Of a stretch of DNA of 27,092 bases, positions 1-6,953 are shown one piece after another (position 1 is the stretch's first letter; every line of letters begins with the position of its first letter). This DNA comes from a bacterium (GTDB taxonomy: Bacteria > Bacillota_I > Bacilli_A > RF39 > UBA660). The DNA lies in assembly GCA_029007415.1 (NCBI GenBank), contig JAQXHT010000044.1, positions 1 to 27,092 of the forward strand, written 5' to 3'. Below the pieces are notes generated by a model. That model saw nothing but the letters and a program-made list of their open reading frames with translations, was not told the origin of the DNA and searched no databases. A program made the position numbers and the translations under genes.

Positions 1-122
1 GAACTGAATCTTATTCTAATATAATAATAGATAATAATTATATTAAGTCAAATAAAATATTTTCTATGGAAATGCCTATTGATTTGAATATTGCATATGC
101 TGAATATACCAATCAGTCATAA
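1..122 (+). CDS. 3' end of an unidentified protein (partial)
   Basis: One frame (codons starting at position 3) is open from the window edge to a TAA at 120-122 and encodes about 39 residues ending in AYAEYTNQS. The reading is not low complexity and has no internal stop, so it is probably the tail of a gene that begins before the window. No motif is recognisable and I assign no function. It could be a chance open frame, since it is short. Confidence 0.4.
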   Translation, partial: TESYSNIIIDNNYIKSNKIFSMEMPIDLNIAYAEYTNQS

Positions 123-165
123 AGTTTAACACAACTTTTGAAAAACAAAAAAATCAAAAAATTAC

Positions 166-194
166 TTACGAAAAAAATTTAAATGTGGTATATT
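166..194 (+). promoter_or_regulatory. Probable promoter of the MATE-kinase fusion gene
   Basis: An extended -10 (TG, one base, TATATT at 189-194) lies 17 bases after a weak -35-like TTACGA at 166-171. It is followed by a strong ribosome binding site (GGGAAGAGG, 214-222) and the ATG at 229. Confidence 0.5.
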
Positions 195-228
195 GTAAAA
201 GCTGTTAAAAGCAGGGAAGAGGTGTTTT

Positions 229-2202
229 ATGAAAAAAGTAGATCTTGGTAAAGAAAATATTAATAAACTATTGATTTCGTTTGCAATACCTTGTGTAATT
301 AGTATGCTAATCAATTCAGTTTATAATATTGTTGATCAAATCTTTATTGGAAAAGGAGTGGGTACATTAGGAAATGCTGCTACTAATGTAATTTTTCCAC
401 TAGTAATAATTTTTAATGCAGTAGCTGGTTTAATTGGTAATGGAGCAAGTGCTAACTTATCATTAAAGCTAGGAGAAGGTAAAAAAGAAGAAGGCGGTAA
501 AATAATCGGTAATGCTGTTACTATCTCTATTATTTCAGCAATCGTTTTAAGTGTTATATCTTATCTTTTATTACCACAATTAGTTTACTTTTTTGGTTGT
601 ACAAAAAATGTTTATCAATATGCCGTAGATTATGGAAGAATAATAATTCTTGGCGCACCATTTATGATAATTTATTCTGCTCTTTCCCAAATTATTAGAG
701 CAGATGGTGCCCCTAAATATTCAATGATTTTGTTAGTAGTTGGCGCAATTTTAAATATTATTTTAGACCCTATCTTTATCTTTACATTTAATATGGGAGT
801 AAAAGGAGGAGCTATTGCTACAGTAATCGGTCAAATAGTTTCCTTTGTAATGGCTATTATGTATTTGAAACGTGTTAAGTCGGTTAAACTAACAAAAGAC
901 TCATTTAAACTTGATAAGAGTATCTTTAGAACTTTAGGACTTGGTTTATCATCATTTATTACCCAAATAACAGTACTGGCTTTATTTGTCTTTATGAATA
1001 ATATGATGACTAGATATGGAGCAACAACTAAATATGGCGCAGATATTCCTTTATCTGTTTATGGTGTTATTTCTAAAATAAATAGTCTTTATATATCAAC
1101 CATTTTAGGAATATCAATTGGTGCTCAACCAATTATCGGTTTTAATTATGGAGCTGGTAAATATGATAGAGTTAAAGAAATATTAAGAAAAGTTTTAGTA
1201 GTTAACTTGGTAGTAGGTTTAGTATTTAATATAATTTTTTACTTATTCCCACGCCAAATGGTTAGTATTTTTATAGCAAATAGTGATCCTAACTATAAAT
1301 TATTTTTAGAGTTTGCTGTTTTAATATGTCACTCTTTCTTATTAGTTATGGGACTTAACTTCTTAGAAATGACAACTTCTATTGTTGTACAATCTTTAGG
1401 AAATGTTAAGAAAGCTACGATGGTATCATTTATTAGACAGATAATTTTATTTATTCCAATCGCTTGTTTTATGGCTAATTACTTACATAAAGGAATTTAT
1501 GGTGTTTTAAATGCTGGACCAATTGCTGATACGATTACTTTCTTTATTGCAATAGTTATTTTCTATTCTGAATATCGAAAGTTATCTAAGGAAAATACTT
1601 TAGTTGATACTACTGATACACAAGGTACTACAACTTATAACGGTAAGAAAATAGTAGTTACTATTTCTCGTGAATATGGTAGTGGTGGTCATTATGTTGG
1701 AGAATTACTTGCTAAAGAGACAGGACTTAAATTTTATGATAAGAATTTAATCAATATGATTAGTAAGAAGACCGGTTTATCTAAAGAATATGTTAGTGAA
1801 AATGAACAAAAGCTTGCATCTTTCAAATATACTGGTAACAATGATGACAAAATCTTTATTGCTGAGAGTAAAGTGATTCAAGACCTAGCTGCCAAAGAAT
1901 CTTGTATTATTGTTGGTAGATGTGCTGATTATATCTTAAAAGATAATAAAGATACATTAAAAATATTTTTATATAGTAGTGATCAAGATAAAGTTAATCG
2001 AGTTGTTAAGTACTATGGAATCAAAGAAGAACAAGCTCTTAAAGAGATTAAAAAGGTTAATAATGAACGAGCTAAACACTACAAATATTATACAGAAAGA
2101 GATTGGTATAATTTAGCTAATTATGATTTAGCTCTTAATGTTGATCATTTAGGAGTAGAAGATACAGCTTTATTAATAAAAGAATATATTGATGAACACT
2201 AA
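229..2202 (+). CDS. MATE-family efflux transporter fused to a cytidylate-kinase-like domain
   Basis: Residues 1 to about 455 form a polytopic membrane protein of the MATE family (Na+ or H+ coupled efflux of cationic drugs or metabolites). The family-typical N-terminal stretch NIVDQIFIG and repeated GA/GN turns between about twelve hydrophobic helices are visible. After a short Thr-rich linker, residues 473-657 form a soluble domain beginning KKIVVTISREYGSGG, the P-loop-like start of the cytidylate kinase-like family (CMP/dCMP kinase type 2), with a conserved-looking IIVGRCADY segment later. A plain MATE protein has about 450 residues, so the extra 200 are a true fusion: the frame is continuous with no stop or start between the parts. 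The kinase part would face the cytosol. Whether it is catalytic or senses nucleotides is unknown. The start follows a strong ribosome binding site. The gene appears to be monocistronic. Confidence 0.88.
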   Translation: MKKVDLGKENINKLLISFAIPCVISMLINSVYNIVDQIFIGKGVGTLGNAATNVIFPLVIIFNAVAGLIGNGASANLSLKLGEGKKEEGGKIIGNAVTISIISAIVLSVISYLLLPQLVYFFGCTKNVYQYAVDYGRIIILGAPFMIIYSALSQIIRADGAPKYSMILLVVGAILNIILDPIFIFTFNMGVKGGAIATVIGQIVSFVMAIMYLKRVKSVKLTKDSFKLDKSIFRTLGLGLSSFITQITVLALFVFMNNMMTRYGATTKYGADIPLSVYGVISKINSLYISTILGISIGAQPIIGFNYGAGKYDRVKEILRKVLVVNLVVGLVFNIIFYLFPRQMVSIFIANSDPNYKLFLEFAVLICHSFLLVMGLNFLEMTTSIVVQSLGNVKKATMVSFIRQIILFIPIACFMANYLHKGIYGVLNAGPIADTITFFIAIVIFYSEYRKLSKENTLVDTTDTQGTTTYNGKKIVVTISREYGSGGHYVGELLAKETGLKFYDKNLINMISKKTGLSKEYVSENEQKLASFKYTGNNDDKIFIAESKVIQDLAAKESCIIVGRCADYILKDNKDTLKIFLYSSDQDKVNRVVKYYGIKEEQALKEIKKVNNERAKHYKYYTERDWYNLANYDLALNVDHLGVEDTALLIKEYIDEH

Positions 2203-2219
2203 ACTTTTCTCTCATTTGT

Positions 2220-2248
2220 TTGACACTAGTAGTAACATAAAATATAAT
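2220..2248 (+). promoter_or_regulatory. Perfect-consensus sigma-A-type promoter
   Basis: TTGACA at 2220-2225 and TATAAT at 2243-2248 are separated by exactly 17 bases, matching the housekeeping consensus at every hexamer position. An AAGGAG ribosome binding site (2259-2264) and the ATG at 2272 follow. It is the strongest-looking promoter in the window. Confidence 0.9.
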
Positions 2249-2271
2249 AGTTAATAGCAAGGAGTTAGAAA

Positions 2272-2964
2272 ATGCAAAAAATAGAAAATTTAAATATAAG
2301 ACCAATATCACAACTAATATATCTTAAATATAGTGTTAATAATTCAAAAATATTAAAATTTAAAATAAATAAAGCGATTGATAAAAGGCTTAAAAAAGAT
2401 TATCATCTTAATAAGACTCAGGCGAAGATGTTATTATCTTTTGAAAAGCATACGATTAAAGAATCTTTAAGTGATAGAAAAGACTGTACTTTTGTAGGAG
2501 AACATTCCCTTAGTAATACGCTTGATATAATTTATTCTAAATTAGCTTATGTAGAATATGATGATGAAGAAACTTATAAAGAGGAACTTGATAATCTTTC
2601 GCTTAGTGAATTAGCACTAGTAAATTATATTAGTACTAGATTAGCAAAAAGTTATAAGAAAAGAACAACTAGCTTACTTCAAAGATTAAGAAGTGGAGAA
2701 GTTAGTGCTTATGATGCTTTAGAAACAGCAGTTAATATGCAAAAATTTCATCATTATTTAGCAGAAGGTAGTAAAAATCATTTCTTAAACCAACCATATT
2801 TTACTAGTAAAAAGCAAGCGATGAATCAGTTTAAAAAAGAACAAGAATATATGTTAGCTTATAATAAAAATCTTTTATCACAAGAAGTAATCGGTGAAAT
2901 AAATATTATTAAGAATAATCAAGAAGCCTTAAAACTTTATCAAAAAGTAGCAAAACGAAAATAG
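2272..2964 (+). CDS. Conserved-looking hypothetical protein, soluble, basic and helical
   Basis: I do not recognise this 230-residue protein. It has no signal peptide or membrane segment, is rich in Lys, Leu, Ser and Asn, and reads as mostly alpha-helical. An acidic patch (VEYDDEETYKEEL) lies near residues 104-116 and a basic KSYKKR segment is central. It is a self-contained unit with a perfect consensus promoter and a good ribosome binding site upstream, and an intrinsic terminator overlapping its last codons. The strong promoter suggests an abundant cytosolic protein. Function cannot be inferred from the neighbours. Confidence 0.75.
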   Translation: MQKIENLNIRPISQLIYLKYSVNNSKILKFKINKAIDKRLKKDYHLNKTQAKMLLSFEKHTIKESLSDRKDCTFVGEHSLSNTLDIIYSKLAYVEYDDEETYKEELDNLSLSELALVNYISTRLAKSYKKRTTSLLQRLRSGEVSAYDALETAVNMQKFHHYLAEGSKNHFLNQPYFTSKKQAMNQFKKEQEYMLAYNKNLLSQEVIGEINIIKNNQEALKLYQKVAKRK

Positions 2965-2989
2965 TATTTCTTTAATTGCTACTTTTTTT
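2942..2989 (+). terminator. Intrinsic terminator overlapping the end of the hypothetical gene
   Basis: AAAAAGTAGCAA (2942-2953) pairs perfectly with TTGCTACTTTTT (2976-2987), and the T run extends to 2989. The 5' arm lies in the last codons of the upstream gene (stop at 2962-2964). Confidence 0.85.
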
Positions 2990-3012
2990 CTATACTCTAA
3001 AATTATTTGTAG

Positions 3013-3034
3013 TATAATTATTAGTATGGAAGGA
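3013..3034 (+). promoter_or_regulatory. Likely -10 element and ribosome binding site of the phospholipid operon
   Basis: A perfect TATAAT lies at 3013-3018, just after the preceding terminator. No convincing -35 is visible 17 bases upstream. GGAAGGA (3028-3034) is the ribosome binding site for the ATG at 3045, leaving a very short 5' UTR of about 20 bases. Confidence 0.5.
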
Positions 3035-3044
3035 TAAGAAAGTA

Positions 3045-3629
3045 ATGAAAGATGTAATTTTATATAGAATAACAAGACCGTTAATAAAAGCATTTATGAA
3101 AATATTTTTTCGTCCAACATATATTGGTACTGAACTTATTCCAACAGATGTTAATTTCATCTTAGCAGGAAATCATACTAGTTATTTAGATCCACTTCTA
3201 TTAATGTCTTCTACTAATAAAACTATTCATTTTCTAGCGAAAGATAGTTTAGCAAAAGGAATCAAAGGCCTTTTATTTAGAAGTATGGGAATTATTCCTG
3301 TTAATAGAAAGATTCACGATAAGAATGCCTTAAAGACAGCAGAAGAAGAACTTCTTAATAAAAAGGTAATTGGTATTTTTCCAGAAGGAACCATTAATCG
3401 AACAGAAGAAGTTACTATTCCTTTCAAAATTGGTGCTGTTAAAATGGCGCAAGACACTGATGCTTTATTAGTACCTTTCACCATAACTGGGAAATATAAA
3501 TTGTTTAGGAAAAGTGTAACAATTGAATTTTATTCGCCTTATAAAGTTAAAGAAGACTTAACAATCGAAAATGAAAAGTTAAGAGGCTTTATTGGAAGTG
3601 AATTAAAACGAAAGAGGGTTAGTAAATGA
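3045..3629 (+). CDS. plsC: Lysophospholipid / 1-acylglycerol-3-phosphate acyltransferase (PlsC family)
   Basis: The enzyme is expected to transfer an acyl group to lysophosphatidic acid or a related lysolipid, giving phosphatidic acid at the inner face of the membrane. The catalytic HX4D motif is NHTSYLD (H44, D49) and the glycerol-phosphate binding block is FPEGT (112-116). The 194-residue length is on the short side for PlsC, and the N-terminus has only a short hydrophobic stretch. Its TGA stop overlaps the ATG of the acyl ligase gene by four bases (ATGA), so the two are translationally coupled. A second PlsC paralogue follows the ligase; the two probably differ in substrate, but the sequence does not say how. 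Confidence 0.88.
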   Translation: MKDVILYRITRPLIKAFMKIFFRPTYIGTELIPTDVNFILAGNHTSYLDPLLLMSSTNKTIHFLAKDSLAKGIKGLLFRSMGIIPVNRKIHDKNALKTAEEELLNKKVIGIFPEGTINRTEEVTIPFKIGAVKMAQDTDALLVPFTITGKYKLFRKSVTIEFYSPYKVKEDLTIENEKLRGFIGSELKRKRVSK

Positions 3630-5398
3630 GTATATTAGATATGAAATTTTTTAGATTTTTAGGTTTTAAAAAAAAACCAAATGCTCCTTGGAGTAAATAT
3701 TACCAAAAAAAAGATATGAATCTTTATATTCCAGATATCTCGCTTTATGATAATTTTAAAAGAAATATGAAAAAGTACGCTAATAACAATGCTTTTGATT
3801 ATTTTGGAGCGAAGACGACTTATAGAGAATTACTAGAAAAAGTTGATTTATGTGCTAATTCCTTTCTAAGTTATGGAATTAGAAAGAATGATGTTGTAAC
3901 TATCTGTATGCCGAATACTCCAGAAGGAATAATTTCTTTCTTAGCTTTAAATAAGATTGGTGCTATTTCTAACATGATTCATCCGTTAGCAAGTGAAAAC
4001 GAAATTAAAGAAGACCTTATCAATACAGGTAGTGTTATGTTAGTTCTAATTGATATGGATTATGATAAATTAAAAAACGTTATTGAAAGAACAGATGTTT
4101 ATAAAGTCATAATTGTAAGACCAAGTGATTCTATGCCTTTCTTTACAAAAATTGGTTATAACTTATCAATTGGTCTTAAAACTAAATTACCTAAAAATAA
4201 TAGTAAGTATATTTTTTGGGATAAGTTTTTAAATAGTGGTTTAAATTATAAGAGTGATTATCATTTTCTTGGACGTAAAAATTCTCCTGCTGTTATGCTT
4301 CATAGTGGTGGTTCAACTGGTACTCCCAAAGCGATTGTTTTATCAAATGGAAACTTTATCGCTTTAACAGAACAAGCTAAAATTGTTTTTGATGAGTTAA
4401 CTGTTGGTGATAAATGTTTATCAATCATGCCTATCTTTCATGGCTTTGGACTTGGTGTTTGTGTTTATACCCCTTTATGTGTAGGAGCTGAATGTATCTT
4501 AATACCACAGTTTAAAGCTGATGAATTTGACAAAATCTTGATGAAACATAAACCAGAATTTGTAATTGGTGTTCCAACCTTATTTGAAGCGATGATGAAA
4601 AGTGAACGTAAAGATAAAATTAAGCTTAATTATATAAAATATATTATATCAGGTGGTGATACCTTAAGTCTTAGTCTTGAGAAAAAGATTAATAAATTTC
4701 TAAGTGACCATGGTGCTGATACTAGAATTGTTCAAGGCTATGGAATGAGTGAATGTTTAGCAGCTGTTTGTTTAGGCTTTAAAAATGTTTTAGAATATGG
4801 TTCTATTGGCATACCTTTTCCTGGAGCATATATCGGTATTTTTGATAATTCAGATCAAGAAGTTCCTTATGGTAGTGAAGGAGAAATCTGTATCAGTGGA
4901 CCAAATGTAATGCTTGGTTACTATAATAACGAAAAAGAGACGAATGCAGCTTTGCATATTCATAGTGATGGTAATGTCTGGTTACATTCTGGTGATTTAG
5001 GAGTAATGAATAAAAACGGTTTCATCAAATATACAGGAAGATTAAAAAGACTAATTGTTACTTCAGGTTATAATGTTTATCCAGTCCAAATCGAAGAAGT
5101 TTTAGAAAAGCATCAAGCTGTTATGTTATCGAGTGTAGTAGGAATTCCTCATCCTTATAAGCAAGAAGTTCCAAAGGCTTATATTGTTTTAAATAAAGGT
5201 TATAGGGAAACAGAAGAACTAGTTAACGAGTTAAAAGAATTGTGTGCTAAGAATTTACCACGCTATGCTAAAGTATATGAGTTTGAATTTAGAAAGTCAC
5301 TTCCAAGAACGATGGTTGGAAAAGTCGATTTTCGAAAACTTCAAGAAGAAAATAATAAGTTAAGGAAGAAAGAAAAAGATGAAGAAGAAAAGATTTAA
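3626..5398 (+). CDS. AMP-forming acyl-CoA (or acyl-ACP) synthetase
   Basis: This 590-residue adenylate-forming enzyme should activate a free fatty acid with ATP through an acyl-AMP intermediate. Hallmarks are present in order: the P-loop SGGSTGTPK (227-235), YGMSE (372-376), HSGD with the ribose-binding Asp (D457), the hinge region GRLKRLIVTSGYNVYP, and the C-terminal catalytic Lys in PRTMVGK (K566). No membrane segment is seen. It lies between two PlsC-type acyltransferases, overlapping the first by 4 bases and the second by 20. I infer that it supplies activated, probably scavenged, fatty acids for phospholipid synthesis. Whether the acceptor is CoA or acyl carrier protein cannot be read from the sequence. 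The Lys/Glu-rich C-terminal tail is coded by the overlap with the next gene. Confidence 0.88.
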   Translation: MSILDMKFFRFLGFKKKPNAPWSKYYQKKDMNLYIPDISLYDNFKRNMKKYANNNAFDYFGAKTTYRELLEKVDLCANSFLSYGIRKNDVVTICMPNTPEGIISFLALNKIGAISNMIHPLASENEIKEDLINTGSVMLVLIDMDYDKLKNVIERTDVYKVIIVRPSDSMPFFTKIGYNLSIGLKTKLPKNNSKYIFWDKFLNSGLNYKSDYHFLGRKNSPAVMLHSGGSTGTPKAIVLSNGNFIALTEQAKIVFDELTVGDKCLSIMPIFHGFGLGVCVYTPLCVGAECILIPQFKADEFDKILMKHKPEFVIGVPTLFEAMMKSERKDKIKLNYIKYIISGGDTLSLSLEKKINKFLSDHGADTRIVQGYGMSECLAAVCLGFKNVLEYGSIGIPFPGAYIGIFDNSDQEVPYGSEGEICISGPNVMLGYYNNEKETNAALHIHSDGNVWLHSGDLGVMNKNGFIKYTGRLKRLIVTSGYNVYPVQIEEVLEKHQAVMLSSVVGIPHPYKQEVPKAYIVLNKGYRETEELVNELKELCAKNLPRYAKVYEFEFRKSLPRTMVGKVDFRKLQEENNKLRKKEKDEEEKI

Positions 5399-5990
5399 AG
5401 GAGAAATCGGTTATCGTTTACTTACTCCACTTATGCGAGTATTATTTAGAATTTATTATAATCCAAAAATTATTAATAAAGAAGTTATTCCTAAGGAAGG
5501 ACCTATCTTAATAGTAGGTAACCATAAACATGTCTATGACCAGTGTTTAACTATAATGGCTACTAAAAGAGTAATTCACTATATGGCGAAGAAGGAATAT
5601 TTTGATGGTAAGATGGCTTGGTTTTTCAAACTAGTCGGTTGTATTCCCGTTGATCGAAGTATTAAAGATCATAATGCTACGGAAAAAGCTTTAAGTGTTT
5701 TAAGAAATGATGGTGCTATTGGCCTTTTCCCTGAAGGAACAAGAAATAAAACAAAAGATGTTTTTCTATTACCATTTAAGTTTGGTACAGTATCAATGGC
5801 TAAAAAGACTAATGCTACTATTATCCCTTTTGGACTAACGGGAGACTACAAATTTAGAAGTAAGAACTTAACTATTAGATATGGTACGCCTTTTAAAGTA
5901 GGAGACATGGACTTAGAAGAAGCAAACAATAAGCTTTATCAAGAAGTAGAAAGCTTAATGAAACAAAATTTAGAAGAAGAGGAGAAGTAA
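5379..5990 (+). CDS. Second PlsC-type acyltransferase
   Basis: This 203-residue paralogue of the enzyme at 3045 has catalytic HX4D in NHKHVYD (H49, D54) and the FPEGT block (117-121, E119). The start ATG lies 20 bases inside the ligase gene, after an AGGAAG ribosome binding site (5363-5368). A start here aligns the N-terminal YRLLTPLMR with YRITRPLIK of the first paralogue, which supports it. The coupling of ligase and two acyltransferases suggests sequential sn-1 and sn-2 acylation or two lysolipid substrates; that is inference. It ends two bases before the MgtC gene, so the four genes probably form one operon. Confidence 0.87.
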   Translation: MKKKRFKGEIGYRLLTPLMRVLFRIYYNPKIINKEVIPKEGPILIVGNHKHVYDQCLTIMATKRVIHYMAKKEYFDGKMAWFFKLVGCIPVDRSIKDHNATEKALSVLRNDGAIGLFPEGTRNKTKDVFLLPFKFGTVSMAKKTNATIIPFGLTGDYKFRSKNLTIRYGTPFKVGDMDLEEANNKLYQEVESLMKQNLEEEEK

Positions 5991-5992
5991 AA

Positions 5993-6712
5993 ATGGTTTA
6001 TCAAGATTTTTTATTAAGAATTATTGTGACCTTTGCATTAGGTTTTGCAATTGGTCTAGAAAGACAATGGCGAAGAAGAGTAATTGGTCTAAGGACAAAC
6101 GTTTTAGTATGTCTTGGTTCTTTTCTCTTTGTTAGTTTTTCGCTTCTTACTAATGCCAAAGATGTTTCACGAATAGCCGCCCAGGTTGTATCAGGTATTG
6201 GTTTTTTAGGAGCTGGTGTTATCTTAAAGGATAAAGGAAATATCAAGGGACTAGATACTGCTGCTACTTTGTGGTGTGATGCTGCCATTGGAACACTTTG
6301 TGCTGCTGGTTTTCTTCTTGAAGCCTTAGTAGGAACGTTATTTATTTTACTTGCTAATGTTGTTTTAAGAAATATTACTAGAAAACTCAACTTAAAGCAT
6401 TTAGAAAAAACACAATTTGAGAAGTATCGCCTTAGAGTAGTAACTAATGAAGAACAAGAATTTTTAATAAGAACTTTAATCAGTCAAAGTACTAATAACA
6501 CGGAAGCTAGTTTAGTTAGTGTTGATACAACTGATTTAGAAGATGGAAAACTTAGAATGTATGCTACTTTTAATATTCCTAAAGATGGTACTTCTTTATT
6601 AGAAGAACTGGTCAATAGAATAGTAATAGAACCAGGTATTACTTCTTCTGGTTGGAAGAAGATATCTGATACTAAAGATGTCGAAACATTATTAGATGAA
6701 GAAGATATTTAA
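5993..6712 (+). CDS. MgtC/SapB family membrane protein
   Basis: The family signature is clear: GIGFLGAGVILKD (68-80) followed by GLDTAATLW (87-94), with about five hydrophobic helices in the first 127 residues and a soluble C-terminal domain (about 140-225) as in longer MgtC-like proteins. In other bacteria these proteins are linked to Mg2+ limitation, acid tolerance and control of F-type ATPase; the role here is unknown. A GAGGAG ribosome binding site precedes the ATG, two bases after the acyltransferase stop, so it is probably the last gene of the phospholipid operon. No clear terminator follows; the accessory region begins directly after the stop. Confidence 0.88.
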   Translation: MVYQDFLLRIIVTFALGFAIGLERQWRRRVIGLRTNVLVCLGSFLFVSFSLLTNAKDVSRIAAQVVSGIGFLGAGVILKDKGNIKGLDTAATLWCDAAIGTLCAAGFLLEALVGTLFILLANVVLRNITRKLNLKHLEKTQFEKYRLRVVTNEEQEFLIRTLISQSTNNTEASLVSVDTTDLEDGKLRMYATFNIPKDGTSLLEELVNRIVIEPGITSSGWKKISDTKDVETLLDEEDI

Positions 6713-6727
6713 TATGACTTTTTTTCG

Positions 6728-6811
6728 ACTTTTTATCTAAAATCATCAGTTGAAACTACCTCAGGAACAGGTTCATCAACCAATTCGTTCATTTTAAATA
6801 ATAATCTTTAA
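6728..6811 (+). pseudogene. Relic of a surface-protein C-terminus
   Basis: Read in one frame this stretch gives TFYLKSSVETTSGTGSSTN followed by SFILNNNL and a stop at 6809-6811. It matches the C-terminal tails of the surface proteins at 11003-11233 (TVYLNSFVRIASGTGSSTD) and 15492-17006 (FLKSSVKITSGTGSSTD). There is no start codon, ribosome binding site or N-terminal part; it begins 15 bases after the MgtC stop. It is the scar of a deleted or recombined copy of the family and marks the left edge of the accessory region. Confidence 0.8.
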
Positions 6812-6898
6812 AAATAGAACTTCCAATAATTCATTCTTTAATAATTATTTAGATAATGCTATACTATATTTGATTATTAAAGAAAGGGACGAAATATA

Positions 6899-6926
6899 TT
6901 GCTTTTGCTATCAAATATTCTATAAT
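6899..6926 (+). promoter_or_regulatory. Probable promoter of the ABC transporter gene
   Basis: TTGCTT (6899-6904) and TATAAT (6921-6926) are 16 bases apart. Transcription would start near 6933, about 20 bases before the ATG at 6954. This supports 6954 as the start, not the upstream TTG at 6870, which would lie ahead of the promoter. Confidence 0.5.
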
Positions 6927-6953
6927 TTGTATATTTTTGTCGAGTGTAAATGT

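Noticed and set aside
6001..6390. Open frame of 129 codons on the minus strand
   Set aside because: It is antisense to the clear MgtC gene, has no ribosome binding site and its product resembles nothing; it is a shadow frame. The same applies to minus-strand frames at 11643-11828, 14168-14374, 19397-19588, 20201-20383 and 21344-21529, and to the plus-strand frame at 18096-18308 within rarA.
6870..6953. Upstream TTG start adding 28 residues to the ABC transporter
   Set aside because: It would begin before the likely promoter (6899-6926) and gives a Cys/Tyr-rich extension foreign to the family; ATG at 6954 gives the standard N-terminus.
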